Source of the DNA: AP-15 sp963846635
GTDB lineage: Bacteria > Pseudomonadota > Alphaproteobacteria > ATCC43930 > CGMCC-115725
Assembly (NCBI GenBank): GCA_963846635.1
Contig: CAWJXM010000034.1
Span: forward strand, 53,854 to 117,853
Direction of reading: 5' to 3'
DNA: 64,000 bases
Shown: positions 1-8,872 of the stretch, piece by piece
How the letters are laid out: each line of letters begins with the position of its first letter
Position numbering within the stretch: position 1 is the stretch's first letter
The notes under the pieces: model-generated
Told to the model about the DNA's origin: nothing
What the model saw: only the letters and a program-made list of their open reading frames with translations
The model's database searches: none
Position numbers and translations under genes: made by a program

Positions 1-1226
1 CGGCATGGCCCGAATTCCGTCGAGCCCGCATCGGGTAAATCGGCGAGATCCCGCGCGGCTTCGATCACCGCCATGTGCATTCCAAAGCAAATTCCGAAAT
101 AAGGTACGCGCCGCTCGCGCGCGAAGCGGGCGGCTTTGATCATGCCATGTGTGCCGCGCACGCCGAACCCGCCTGGCACCAGGATGCCGTGGACGCCGTC
201 GAGCTTGCGGACCGCCTCGGCTTCGGCATCGAAGACCTCCGAATCGATCCAATCGAGATCGACCCCGACATTGTTGGCGATGCCGCCATGGGTCATCGCT
301 TCGGCCAGGGATTTGTAGCTGTCGGGCAGGTGGGTGTATTTGCCGACGACAGCGATCGTGACCCGGCCTTCGGGCGCGCGAATCAGTTCGACGATTTCCT
401 GCCAGCGATCAAGATCGGGCTCCGGCGCGTCGAGCCCGAAATGGGCGCACACCTCGCGATCGAAGCCTTCGGCGTGATAGGTCGCGGGCACCGCATAGAT
501 CGTATCGACGTCGATCGCCGGGATCACCCGATTCTCACGCAGGTTGCAGAACAGCGCAATCTTGCGGCGGGCGGCGGAGGGGATCGGCCGATCGCACCGG
601 CACAGCAGAATGTCGGGCTGAATCCCAAGCCCAAGCAATTCCTTGGTCGAATGCTGGGTCGGCTTGGTCTTCAATTCGGCGGCCGAGGGGATATAGGGCA
701 CCAAGGTCAGGTGCACAAACAGCACCCGCTCGCGGCCGAGTTCATAGCCGAGCTGGCGAATCGCTTCGAGAAACGGCAGGCTCTCGATGTCACCGACGGT
801 GCCGCCGATCTCGCATAAGACGAAATCCTCGCCATCGAGATCGGCTTGGATGAATTCCTTGATGGCGTCGGTTACGTGCGGAATGACCTGCACTGTCGCC
901 CCAAGATACTCGCCGCGGCGCTCGCGGCTGATCACCGTCGAGTAGATCCGGCCGGTCGTGACCGAATCGCTGCGCCGCGAGGGCACGCCGACATAGCGTT
1001 CGTAATGGCCCAGGTCGAGGTCGGTCTCGGCGCCGTCATCGGTGACGTAGACCTCGCCGTGCTGATAGGGGCTCATCGTACCCGGATCGACGTTGAGGTA
1101 GGGGTCGAGCTTGCGCAGGCGGACGCGAAAGCCGCGCGCCTGCAGCAGCGCCCCGAGGGCGGCGGCCGAAAGACCCTTGCCGAGAGAGGAGACCACGCCG
1201 CCGGTAATAAAGATGAACCGCGTCAT
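1..1226 (-). CDS. pyrG: CTP synthase, C-terminus cut by window edge
   Basis: CTP synthase makes CTP from UTP, ATP and glutamine in the cytoplasm. The protein begins MTRFIFITGGVVSSLGKG, the canonical nucleotide-binding start of the synthetase domain, and is open to the window edge for 408 codons of the usual 540 or so. The glutaminase nucleophile is Cys380 in GICFGM, almost exactly where E. coli PyrG has it. The next residues read HM where the family nearly always has Gln, so the GxCxGxQ motif ends in His; this is either a real substitution or a one-base error. It lies 125 bp downstream of secG on the same strand, a pairing common in alphaproteobacteria. The identity is certain; the last quarter is outside the window. 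Confidence 0.96.
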   Translation of the reverse strand, partial: MTRFIFITGGVVSSLGKGLSAAALGALLQARGFRVRLRKLDPYLNVDPGTMSPYQHGEVYVTDDGAETDLDLGHYERYVGVPSRRSDSVTTGRIYSTVISRERRGEYLGATVQVIPHVTDAIKEFIQADLDGEDFVLCEIGGTVGDIESLPFLEAIRQLGYELGRERVLFVHLTLVPYIPSAAELKTKPTQHSTKELLGLGIQPDILLCRCDRPIPSAARRKIALFCNLRENRVIPAIDVDTIYAVPATYHAEGFDREVCAHFGLDAPEPDLDRWQEIVELIRAPEGRVTIAVVGKYTHLPDSYKSLAEAMTHGGIANNVGVDLDWIDSEVFDAEAEAVRKLDGVHGILVPGGFGVRGTHGMIKAARFARERRVPYFGICFGMHMAVIEAARDLADLPDAGSTEFGPC

Positions 1227-1351
1227 GGAATCCCACCCTACAGCATCAGGCTGTCACAGTCATATGGTTAATGGCCCCTCATCGCACATGCATCGCATGC
1301 GCCACGCGCACCCGGTGGGGTCGATCGTGCAATCGCACCCCAGGCTGAAAT

Positions 1352-1720
1352 CTAATGGGCGAGCGGAACGCTGGGACCGGCTGGCGCAGGAGCGGCCGGT
1401 TTGGCCGGAGCCGCCGGTGTCGAGGGCGCCGTCGATGCCGGCGGAATGATCGGCGATGCCGGGGCGCCCTGGTCGATGATGGAGACGGGGGCGCGCGCGT
1501 GATTATGGACGACCACCAACAGCACACTCGTCGTCATAAAGGCTGCCGCCAGGATGGCTGTTGCCCGCGTCAATAGATTCGCGGTCGAGCGCCCGGTCAT
1601 AAAGCCCGACATTCCGCCGCCGCCGATGCCCAGTGCTCCGCCTTCGCTTTTCTGCAACAGCACAACGCCGATCAGGGCGAAGGCCACCATGATATGAATG
1701 ACGAGCAAGATCAGAATCAT
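1352..1720 (-). CDS. secG: Preprotein translocase subunit SecG
   Basis: SecG is the small auxiliary subunit of the SecYEG channel and helps SecA-driven export. The 122-residue protein has a first membrane helix (about residues 1-22), the cytosolic loop LLQKSEGGALGIGGG typical of the family, and a second helix at about 52-72. It ends in an Ala/Pro-rich tail from about residue 80, as in many alphaproteobacterial SecG proteins. The ATG at 1720 gives the expected N-terminus. It sits upstream of pyrG on the same strand, and the two may be cotranscribed. Nothing unusual is visible. Confidence 0.93.
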   Translation of the reverse strand: MILILLVIHIMVAFALIGVVLLQKSEGGALGIGGGGMSGFMTGRSTANLLTRATAILAAAFMTTSVLLVVVHNHARAPVSIIDQGAPASPIIPPASTAPSTPAAPAKPAAPAPAGPSVPLAH

Positions 1721-1832
1721 GCGCGGTATTTAACCACTCGGAGGCGCTCTGACCAGCCTTCCTGAGCCCTCAAAACACAGCAGCAATCGATTCGACACGT
1801 CCCCGTATCGGGCGGGGCGGGCGCGCCTTAGT

Positions 1833-2321
1833 TCAGGCCGTGGGGCTGACGCGAGACGGGCGCGCCGGCGCCGCAGCCATCCTGGACGCGATTTCGGCGG
1901 GTTTGGTCCAGGCGAGATATTCGGCGGCGTATTCGGGCGGCAGGATCTCGACCATCGATTCGTTTTCGAGCCACACCTCGATCACATGGAACGGGCCGCG
2001 GTTGCAGTTGAAGCAATGCCAGCCCTCGCGTTTTGCGATCTTTTCGACAGTGTCGGCATCAGTCGTGACGCTGAGCGCGAAATGGGTCGGGCCAAAGCCG
2101 CGCGCCTCTTTTTTGACAAAAGTCCCGCCGTTGTCATCGCCCGGCCGCAATTCGGTCCCGGCCGGATAAACCTCGACGCCCGAGCCGAGGTCGTCGAGCT
2201 GCAGGGCAAAAAAGCTGCCCGGATTGGGCGGAAACGGCACCGCCTTACCGCCCATCAATTCGGCCAAGACCTCGGCCACATGCTTCGGGTCGCGCGCGGC
2301 GATCGACAAATGATGGATCAT
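1833..2321 (-). CDS. VOC (glyoxalase/dioxygenase fold) family protein
   Basis: This 162-residue protein has the vicinal-oxygen-chelate layout. It starts with a beta-strand carrying a His (MIHHLSIAARDP). It then has a first module ending in GVEVYPAGTE and a second beginning GPTHFALSV and closing with ENESMVEILPP. Such proteins bind a divalent metal through His/Glu side chains and act as lyases, dioxygenases or resistance proteins. The substrate cannot be told from sequence. The C-terminal 20 residues are Ala/Pro/Arg-rich and probably disordered. It precedes secG on the same strand with about 110 bp between them. The family call is firm and the function is unknown. Confidence 0.8.
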   Translation of the reverse strand: MIHHLSIAARDPKHVAEVLAELMGGKAVPFPPNPGSFFALQLDDLGSGVEVYPAGTELRPGDDNGGTFVKKEARGFGPTHFALSVTTDADTVEKIAKREGWHCFNCNRGPFHVIEVWLENESMVEILPPEYAAEYLAWTKPAEIASRMAAAPARPSRVSPTA

Positions 2322-2425
2322 GGCTTCCTCTCAATCTTTCTCAACCTCGATCTTTACCGGCTACGAGTAGCACAGCGAATGTGCGCTGTCGGCCTTGGTT
2401 CCAATATCGGGCGGCTCTCGGCGCT

Positions 2426-3658
2426 TTACAGCAATAATTCCGCTGCGGCGAAGCCGGGTTCGAGGGTGAAGAGCTCTTGCGGCTGTGTGACGCCGCGCAA
2501 GGCGTAGCGGCCGACCGAAACCAATCGGCGCCGCGTCTCCGCATCAAGCGCGTCGGCGAAGGTTGCTGATAACAGCACGTCCTGCTCGACCGACCGGCTC
2601 ATCGCCAGTATTCGGCTGACCTCGTTAACCGCCGGGCCGATGACCGTGAAGTCGAGACGGTCCTTGCTGCCGACATTGCCGTAAAACACATCGCCGACAT
2701 GCAACGCGAGATAAACCTCGCTTGTCGGCAATCCCTGTTCGGCACGGCGTCGATTGAGCTTGGCGGCACCCTTGCGGACCTGCACGGCGGCGGCGAGTGC
2801 CGCAAGGCAGGCCGGCCCGCGATCCTCGCCGGCAAAGATGGCCAAGGTCCCATCGCCGACGAGCTTCAGCACATCGCCGCCGTGCCTGTGCACCGCGGAG
2901 ACGACGACATCGGCATAGTCATTGAGCAGCGGGATGATCTGCTCGGGCGGTACCCTATCGGAAATATGGGTGTAGCCATGCAGATCGCTGTACCACAAAA
3001 CCGCGCCGATCTTCTCGGCAACCCCGCGCAGGATGCGCCCGCTCATGACACGCCGGCCCGGATCGCGGCCGAGATAAGTTTCCGCCAAAGTCCCGGCCAT
3101 GCGCGCCAGCGCTGCCGACTTGATCGCGAGCTTCAGAAACGGTGCCAGACGCTTGATCGCGACGGCGGCACCATCGTCAAAACCGTCTGCCGCATTGGTC
3201 ACCCATGACGAGTAGACACAATCCATCTCGCCGATCACCCCTTCATTTGCGAAGCGCTGAACCAACGCCAGGTAATCGGTCATGCCCTCATCGCGCGCCT
3301 GCTCGATCGCAACAAAGTCGGAAGGATCTCCAGCACAAAGGCGCCGCCGCAGCACCTCGCCGCCCGTGTTCAGCAGGTGAAAGAATGGCGAGCGCCGCCA
3401 GTTCTCGGCCGCTTCGCCCTCGTTGGTGCGGCCATAATCCACCGCCTCGGCAGCGTTCGGCAGATCGGCGCGCCAGCGAAAGACGCGGCCCTCATAAATC
3501 GGATGCAGGGTATCGAGAATAACCAAGGCGCGCGCCAACGGGATCCCCGCGTCGCGGAGACGGCGGCAGAAGCCGGCCATCAACTCGTTATCGCTGTGGC
3601 CTACCAGCCCGGCTTTTGTTACCCAGGCGGCGATTTCCTCGAACGCCGACTGGTTCAT
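2426..3658 (-). CDS. Class III adenylate/guanylate cyclase domain protein
   Basis: The protein is 410 residues long and its C-terminal half is a class III nucleotide cyclase domain (about residues 215-390). The first metal-binding Asp lies in LWYSDLHGYT and the second in KLVGDGTLAIF. The GNVGSKDRLDFTVIGPAVNEVSRI segment supplies the usual late active-site residues, so it looks catalytically competent. The first 200 residues have no named domain that I recognise and no membrane segment, suggesting a soluble cyclase that makes cAMP (or cGMP) with an N-terminal sensory region. It is transcribed towards the VOC gene, about 100 bp apart. Whether it prefers ATP or GTP cannot be decided here. Confidence 0.88.
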   Translation of the reverse strand: MNQSAFEEIAAWVTKAGLVGHSDNELMAGFCRRLRDAGIPLARALVILDTLHPIYEGRVFRWRADLPNAAEAVDYGRTNEGEAAENWRRSPFFHLLNTGGEVLRRRLCAGDPSDFVAIEQARDEGMTDYLALVQRFANEGVIGEMDCVYSSWVTNAADGFDDGAAVAIKRLAPFLKLAIKSAALARMAGTLAETYLGRDPGRRVMSGRILRGVAEKIGAVLWYSDLHGYTHISDRVPPEQIIPLLNDYADVVVSAVHRHGGDVLKLVGDGTLAIFAGEDRGPACLAALAAAVQVRKGAAKLNRRRAEQGLPTSEVYLALHVGDVFYGNVGSKDRLDFTVIGPAVNEVSRILAMSRSVEQDVLLSATFADALDAETRRRLVSVGRYALRGVTQPQELFTLEPGFAAAELLL

Positions 3659-3701
3659 TTGCAGAGTCCAGCCTGACCCGCGTCGGTCTTTGCGTGGACG
3701 C

Positions 3702-4085
3702 TCATCGCAGTTGCTCGGCGAATTTGGCGAAATCGATCACGGTGCGGGAATGCGAACCGATCCCGATTTCCTTGTCGCCCTCGGCGGCGCGCACGGTAAA
3801 TTCGATGCGCCGGCCGTCGACTTTTGTGACCTCCGCCGCGCCGGTGACCTGCCGCCCGGCCGGGGTCGCCGCCAGGTGGCGGACATTGACCGCGGTGCCG
3901 ACGGCACTCTCGCCGGGGTCGAGAAAGCCGCGGATCGCGTTCAGCGCGGCGTTTTCCATGATCATGATCATAACCGGTGTCGCCAGCACCGGCGGCAACG
4001 TCGCATCTTTGAACCGATTGGCCAAATGCTCCGACTGGACGAGCAGCGTAAACGACCCCTTGGCCCCCAGCGGTATCGGCTTCAT
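3702..4085 (-). CDS. FlK-like hotdog thioesterase family protein
   Basis: The 127-residue product starts MKPIPLGAKGSFTLLVQSEH from the ATG at 4085; a TTG 15 bp further upstream is less convincing. The pattern PPVLATPVMIMIMENAA followed by GTAVNVRHLAATPAG is that of the fluoroacetyl-CoA thioesterase-like (FlK) hotdog family. These proteins hydrolyse acyl-CoA thioesters in the cytoplasm. In FlK itself catalysis uses Thr, His and Glu; here an Asn/Glu-containing helix (MENAALNAI) and the His in VRHLAAT sit in matching places. The physiological acyl-CoA is unknown. It stands between the cyclase and the DUF1989 gene, all on the minus strand. Confidence 0.78.
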   Translation of the reverse strand: MKPIPLGAKGSFTLLVQSEHLANRFKDATLPPVLATPVMIMIMENAALNAIRGFLDPGESAVGTAVNVRHLAATPAGRQVTGAAEVTKVDGRRIEFTVRAAEGDKEIGIGSHSRTVIDFAKFAEQLR

Positions 4086-4188
4086 CGCGGATCTCCGCAA
4101 ATAATCTTGCCCTAGCCTAGATGCGGCTGATCGTCCCCGTGATCTACGCCTGCACTCACGCGGAACGGTGTGCAGGGCGTCCAGCGGC

Positions 4189-4779
4189 TTAGTTGAGGAT
4201 CATAAAATGCGCGTGGGTCGGCCGCATGGCGAGCCCGTTGACCGGTAATACGTCCTGCGGGCAAGCGGAAAAAACGACGATGCAATCGATTTCGGCGCGC
4301 AATGCCACGTAGCTGCCAGGCGTGCTGACCGGCGGCCTCACCTCGACCCGGTTGCCGTCGATGACCGGAATGTTCATGAAAAGGTTGAGCGGCGCCGGCA
4401 CCTCGGGCGGCACCAGGCCGAGCTTGGCGAGCGCCGCAGCGAGGTTATCCGTGCAGTTGTCGTGGTAACCCTCACACCCGAGAAGCTCATAGCGCCAGCG
4501 GTCGCAGGCCGCGAACAAGGTGTCGTGGATGCCGCCAGAGGTGTCTTCGAGGACGGTCAGGATCGGCCGGCGCCTGTTGGTGACGAGCGTGTCGCCGACA
4601 GCCGGCATGATATGCCCCAACGCCACGCGGCTGTGCTCCATCGACATAAATTCGCGCAGGTCCGCGGCATTAAACGCCCAAGTATCGACCACCTGCTGAC
4701 CGGTCGTGTTGATGACTTTCACCATCTCGCCCCGGTTGAGATGAGTGCTCTTTCCCCTGCGCGCCGGAATCTCGATCAT
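4189..4779 (-). CDS. DUF1989 / urea carboxylase-associated family protein
   Basis: The protein has 196 residues and matches the DUF1989 pattern. It opens with the basic start IEIPARRGKSTHLNRGE, then VVDTWAFN, then the cluster ACDRWRYELLGCEGYHDNC with conserved Cys and His residues, and then LNLFMNIPVIDG. In other bacteria these proteins are encoded beside urea carboxylase and allophanate hydrolase genes and act in guanidine/urea nitrogen use. Here the nearest relative of that pathway is the amidase on the opposite strand at 5234, so a role in amide or carboxyguanidine-type nitrogen metabolism is possible but not shown. The Cys/His cluster suggests a metal site. Confidence 0.85.
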   Translation of the reverse strand: MIEIPARRGKSTHLNRGEMVKVINTTGQQVVDTWAFNAADLREFMSMEHSRVALGHIMPAVGDTLVTNRRRPILTVLEDTSGGIHDTLFAACDRWRYELLGCEGYHDNCTDNLAAALAKLGLVPPEVPAPLNLFMNIPVIDGNRVEVRPPVSTPGSYVALRAEIDCIVVFSACPQDVLPVNGLAMRPTHAHFMILN

Positions 4780-4840
4780 GACGCCTCTGCGACCCTTGCT
4801 GGTGAGCCCGAATATAGCGGGAAGCCGGCTTCGGTGCGGT

Positions 4841-5074
4841 CTATCTGTTGCCGGACGGCACCTCGATCGGTGCGCAATTCGATCGGCCGGACATCAGGCA
4901 ATCTTCGAGGTTCGATTCATTGCGCAATGCGTGCACCAGATAGACCGCGGCGATGACCAGCAGCGCCACAATCAATAGCCCGATCAGAGCGCGCGACCGC
5001 GATTCGTCGTGATTGGGCTCATCGGGCGGCTCGGCCAACAGCGTCTCCAGTCCAACAGGACCACCCGGCTGCAA
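4841..5074 (-). CDS. Small single-pass membrane protein, unknown
   Basis: I do not recognise this 77-residue protein. It has an acidic N-terminus (LLAEPPDEPNHDESRS), one clear membrane helix (about residues 29-48, ALIGLLIVALLVIAAVYLVH) and a short C-terminal tail with two Cys residues. The first codon at 5074 is TTG and no strong ribosome site is visible, so the start is uncertain. It is followed after about 60 bp by the DUF1989 gene on the same strand. Composition and the well-formed helix favour a real gene. Confidence 0.5.
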   Translation of the reverse strand: MQPGGPVGLETLLAEPPDEPNHDESRSRALIGLLIVALLVIAAVYLVHALRNESNLEDCLMSGRSNCAPIEVPSGNR

Positions 5075-5233
5075 CCCTATGCCCCGGATTGGATGTTATA
5101 AGCGACAGTCCGGGCTTACGTTTCCTCCTGAACCCTGCTTGTCAAGCGACCAGTCCCGGGGAGAGCAGGTTATGATACGCCGCTCGGACGCCGTCGCTGA
5201 TGGGCAATTGGTTGATTCGGGAGGAATGCCGCG

Positions 5234-6517
5234 ATGACCGAACCGCGCTCGCTCACCGCCCGCGAGGCCGCCCGGCAGATCGCCGAGCGGCGACTAACCG
5301 CCGAGGCGCTCGTCGAATCCTATCTCGAGCGGATCGCCGCGCGCGAAAGCGTCATCGGCGCCTGGCAATATCTCGATCGCGACCAGACGCTCGCCGAAGC
5401 GCGCCAGCGCGACAGCGAAGCCCCGCGCGGCCCGCTGCAGGGGATTCCGATCGCAGTCAAGGATCTGATCGACACTTTCGACATGCCGACTACCTATGGC
5501 TCGCCGATCTACCGCAATCACCGGCCGGCGGCTGACGCCTCCTGCGTCGCCCTCGCTCGGGCGGCTGGAGCAATCGTGCTCGGCAAGACCGTAACCACCG
5601 AATTCGCGACCTTCACCCCGGGCAAGACCGCAAACCCGCACAACCCCGCTCATACGCCCGGCGGTTCGTCGAGCGGTTCGGCCGCGGCAGTGGCCGACGA
5701 CATGGCGCCGCTCGCCTTTGGAACGCAAACCGCCGGGTCGGTGATCCGCCCGGCCTCGTTCTGCGGCTGCGTTGGTTACAAGCCGAGTTTCGGGCTGATC
5801 AACCGCACCGGCATCAAGCCGCTCTCCGACACACTCGATACGGTCGGCGTCTACGCCCGCAAGGTCGAGGACGCCGCCTTTTTTGCCGGCGTCCTGACCG
5901 AGCGGCCGGCCTTGCGTCATCTCACGGTGCCCGAAACAGCACCGCGTTTCGGCCTCTACCGCACGCCGGTGTGGGATGAAGCCGAGCCGGCGACATCCGC
6001 AGCGCTCGATGCCGCGCGCGCTGCACTCGAACGCGCCGGCGCCACAGTCGAGGAGCTGTCGGTTATCCCTGAGCATCAGAGTCTGACCGAGGCGCAGGAC
6101 AAGATCATGGGTTTTGAAATCTGTCGTGCGCTCGCCGATGAGCGCATCCGGCACAGCGCCGAACTCTCGCCGCGACTGGCCCAGCTGCTCGATGCCGGGA
6201 TGGCGGTCGGTGCTGCGGAGTACGATGCAGCGCGCTCCTTGGCCGACGCCGCGCGCGCCGGACTCGGCAGCTTCTTCGGTGGCTGCGACGGTGTTCTAAC
6301 ACCGGCGGCACCCGGCGAAGCGCCTCAGGGACTCGGCTATACCGGGAACCCTGTGTTCAACCGCATGTGGACCTTGCTCGGCACCCCTAGCGTTGCGGTC
6401 GCGGCGCTTTGGGGTGTCGGCGGTCTGCCGACCGCGGTACAGCTCGTTGGCCGCATCGGGGACGATGCTCGGCTGTTGGCCTGCGCTGCGTTCCTCGAGC
6501 GCGCGCTTCTCGCATGA
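5234..6517 (+). CDS. Amidase signature family hydrolase
   Basis: This 427-residue amidase has the Ser-cisSer-Lys catalytic set: Lys in IAVKDLIDTF, the glycine/serine-rich loop GGSSSGSAAAVAD and the nucleophile region FGTQTAGSVIRP. Family members hydrolyse carboxamides, including allophanate, aryl amides and the Gln-tRNA transamidation substrate. The short length and lack of a GatA-type C-terminus argue for a small-molecule amidase. The ATG at 5234 is preceded by GGGAGGAA. Its stop overlaps the start of the next gene (ATGA at 6514), so the two are translationally coupled. The divergent DUF1989 gene hints at nitrogen scavenging, which is inference. Confidence 0.88.
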   Translation: MTEPRSLTAREAARQIAERRLTAEALVESYLERIAARESVIGAWQYLDRDQTLAEARQRDSEAPRGPLQGIPIAVKDLIDTFDMPTTYGSPIYRNHRPAADASCVALARAAGAIVLGKTVTTEFATFTPGKTANPHNPAHTPGGSSSGSAAAVADDMAPLAFGTQTAGSVIRPASFCGCVGYKPSFGLINRTGIKPLSDTLDTVGVYARKVEDAAFFAGVLTERPALRHLTVPETAPRFGLYRTPVWDEAEPATSAALDAARAALERAGATVEELSVIPEHQSLTEAQDKIMGFEICRALADERIRHSAELSPRLAQLLDAGMAVGAAEYDAARSLADAARAGLGSFFGGCDGVLTPAAPGEAPQGLGYTGNPVFNRMWTLLGTPSVAVAALWGVGGLPTAVQLVGRIGDDARLLACAAFLERALLA

Positions 6518-6813
6518 CCTGTACAGGGACGGCGCTGCTGGTTCTGGTTTCGTCGGGGCTTGTCGGCTGTTCGGCGCTCACTCCCTACCCGACCTATCCG
6601 CAACAGCCCGCGGCCGGCGCCAAGGATGCGGGTCCGCGGGTAGCGATCTGCTATGACGCGCTCGCCAGCTCGCGCATGGCCGTGCAAAAGGCAGCGCAGG
6701 ACGAGTGCGGGCCGGGTACCCTCGCCAACCAGCTCGATACCGACTGGAAGCTCGACTATTGCCCGCTCCTGCTACCTGCGCGCGCAACTTTCGTCTGCCA
6801 ACCAAAGAAATAA
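6514..6813 (+). CDS. Small predicted lipoprotein, unknown
   Basis: The 99-residue product begins MTCTGTALLVLVSSGLVGC, a short signal peptide ending in a lipobox (LVGC), so it should be lipid-modified and anchored in the envelope. The mature part starts SALTPYPTYPQQPAAG and contains three further Cys residues (in AICYDAL, DECGPG and LDYCPLL) plus one near the end (FVCQPKK). Disulfide pairing in the periplasm is therefore plausible. Its ATG overlaps the amidase stop codon. I do not know a named family for it. Confidence 0.7.
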   Translation: MTCTGTALLVLVSSGLVGCSALTPYPTYPQQPAAGAKDAGPRVAICYDALASSRMAVQKAAQDECGPGTLANQLDTDWKLDYCPLLLPARATFVCQPKK

Positions 6814-6895
6814 ATGTAGAGCTAGCCGCGATATAGCGTCCGGCGTCGACGAACGGCAAATTTGCCAGGATCGCGCTATCTTGACGCTCGTGGCG

Positions 6896-7050
6896 ATGGA
6901 CGACGAAGCTTTTTTACCGAGCGCCTGCAAACCTTACACCGTGAGGGGCGTTACCGCGTTTTCGCCGACTTCGAGCGGCGCTGCGGGGGGTGCCTGCGCG
7001 CCTACGGTTACCGCATCGGCGCCGAAGTCACGGTGTGGTGCTCGAATGAT
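6896..7050 (+). pseudogene. hemA: Remnant of 5-aminolevulinate synthase 5' end
   Basis: The ATG at 6896 begins MDDEAF and then, one frame over, continues FTERLQTLHREGRYRVFADF and EVTVWCSND. This is the conserved opening of alphaproteobacterial 5-aminolevulinate synthase, which condenses glycine and succinyl-CoA in haem synthesis. The frame breaks in a run of six T at about 6909-6914 where seven are needed, and homology is lost after WCSND, where intact enzymes continue YLGMGQ. No catalytic region remains. This looks like the stump of a deleted or rearranged copy; a functional hemA must be elsewhere if the pathway is active. Confidence 0.72.
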
Positions 7051-7377
7051 GATGCGACCTGCCGCCTGAGCCCTGGCCTTCTCCGGCACGGGTCTTCCGA
7101 TATCCAAGGGAATCCGATGTTGCCGTCTGGCACATCGCGATCCCGTTCGACTACACGGCGCATGAGGGATGGCTGACCATCTCGCTTGTGGACGTCCGGC
7201 GGACGCCGAGCCGACGGGAGAGAAAGCGCTATGTCCATAGCACCGTCAACCTCTCGCCGGCGAAAACAGCCGGCAACGGTGTTCCACTGGACGTCTGCAC
7301 TTTTTGCGGTTATTATACTCTCGCGTTAAACGGCGATTGTCCCAGTCGCGGTCAACACGCATTAATTTACGGTTGTG
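7051..7377. other. Gene-free stretch upstream of sugar transferase
   Basis: No intact gene is seen. A short open stretch at about 7119-7260 reads as AVWHIAIPFDYTAHEGW and onward with coding-like composition, but I cannot assign it. The last 120 bp are more A+T-rich and contain TATACT at about 7315, a possible -10 element for the downstream cassette. No convincing -35 or sigma-54 element accompanies it. Confidence 0.35.
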
Positions 7378-8793
7378 ATGCAGCTCAGACTATTCAGACA
7401 CTTTGTCCCCGTTTCGGTCGTGCTGCTCGTGTCGTCGGACGCGCTGCTGATCACTGGCGCGTTTTACCAGATGCTGTCTCAGTCGGGTCCAACTAACCCG
7501 CTTGTATTTGGTGACACCAGCCTCCGCACTCAGCTCGCTGCAGGGTTGTCGGCCGCCGCCGTTGCCACGATGATCTCGGTGGGTCTTTACGGTGAGCAGA
7601 GCTTCGTCGATTTTCGCCAGCTGCTGAGCAGGATCGCCGTCGCGTTCGTCCTGTTCTTAATGGTGGTGATTGCCTGCGCCGCCTATTGGCGTGACGGGTT
7701 GAAGGACTTGCCCGATCCCGCTAATTTGCCGCTGAAGGCGACTCTGATCTGGCTCGGCTGCATCTCACTGACCCGCGGGACTTTTCTGATCACCCTTGGC
7801 CGTGGGGTGTTAAAAAGGCGGATTGCGGTCCTTGGCAATGGCATCCAAGCGGCGCGCATTGCGCGTTTGGTCGAGCGCGGTGAAAACCAGCATTTCGTGC
7901 CGGTCTCGTACATACGCATGCCCGGGGAGTGGGAACGTGGCATCGTCAGCGCCGCCGCCATTGAATGGCCCGATGCCGGACCCGATGCTCTCGCCGAACT
8001 CGGCGGTTCGCTTGGCATCAGTGAAATCGTTGTAGCGCCCGACGACCGCCGCGGGCTCCCAGTCCAGCAATTGCTGCACTGCAAGCTCGCTGGAATTAGC
8101 GTCACCGAATTTCTCGATTTTTGGGAACGTGAAACGCGAACCGTCGATCTTGAGGCACTGCGTCCGAGCTGGCTATTCTATTCCGATGGGTTTCGCTGCG
8201 GCGCCGTCGACGAACTCGCGAAGCGAGCTTTTGACATAATCGTCAGCCTGTGTTTGCTGGGGTTTACAGCACCGCTCCTGTTGGTTGTGGGCTGCCTGAT
8301 CAAGTTCGACAGCCCGGGTCCAATTCTTTATCGCCAGGAACGCGTTGGCTACCGCGGCCGCCATTTCACGATCCTCAAATTCCGCAGCATGCGGATTGAT
8401 GCCGAACACAACAGCGGACCGCAATGGGCCGCCCGCGCCGATCCCCGGATCACCCGGATCGGGGCTGTTATCCGCAAATTGCGGATCGATGAGTTGCCGC
8501 AAATTTTGACCGTTTTACGCGGCGATATGAGTTTCGTCGGCCCACGCCCGGAGCGCCCCTACTTTGTCACCAACCTCACCGCCGTCATCCCGTACTACAA
8601 CGAGCGGCATTGGGTACGTCCCGGCATCACCGGCTGGGCGCAGATCAATTATCACTATGGCGCATCGATCGAAGACGCTCGCCGCAAGCTCTCGTTCGAC
8701 CTTTACTATGTTAAAAACCGCAGCATTTTTCTTGATTTTTTGATTTTATTGCAGACTGCTCGCGTCATATTGTGGAACCAAGGAGCAAGATAG
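7378..8793 (+). CDS. PEP-CTERM-associated polyprenyl glycosylphosphotransferase
   Basis: This membrane enzyme transfers a sugar-1-phosphate to undecaprenyl phosphate, the first step of an exopolysaccharide repeat unit. The N-terminal third has several membrane helices, and a Rossmann-like region follows (RRIAVLGNGIQAARIAR). The C-terminal bacterial sugar transferase domain (about residues 280-470) has the entry helix KRAFDIIVSLCLLGFTAPL and the motifs KFRSMRIDAE, RKLRIDELPQ, FVGPRPERP and RPGITGWAQ. A GTG at 7375 directly precedes the ATG at 7378. Next downstream is the PrsK kinase gene, the arrangement seen in PEP-CTERM/EpsH clusters. I infer that it belongs to that polysaccharide system. 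No other EPS genes are present. Confidence 0.9.
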   Translation: MQLRLFRHFVPVSVVLLVSSDALLITGAFYQMLSQSGPTNPLVFGDTSLRTQLAAGLSAAAVATMISVGLYGEQSFVDFRQLLSRIAVAFVLFLMVVIACAAYWRDGLKDLPDPANLPLKATLIWLGCISLTRGTFLITLGRGVLKRRIAVLGNGIQAARIARLVERGENQHFVPVSYIRMPGEWERGIVSAAAIEWPDAGPDALAELGGSLGISEIVVAPDDRRGLPVQQLLHCKLAGISVTEFLDFWERETRTVDLEALRPSWLFYSDGFRCGAVDELAKRAFDIIVSLCLLGFTAPLLLVVGCLIKFDSPGPILYRQERVGYRGRHFTILKFRSMRIDAEHNSGPQWAARADPRITRIGAVIRKLRIDELPQILTVLRGDMSFVGPRPERPYFVTNLTAVIPYYNERHWVRPGITGWAQINYHYGASIEDARRKLSFDLYYVKNRSIFLDFLILLQTARVILWNQGAR

Positions 8794-8872
8794 GATCACC
8801 AATCTGCCCAGACTTATCATTACGACGGTTTATTCCGGATGCGCACTGGCATTTATCCTGATCATCGCACTG

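Noticed and set aside
75..818. Plus-strand frames over the first kilobase
   Set aside because: They are shadows of pyrG, which is read on the minus strand with full motif support.
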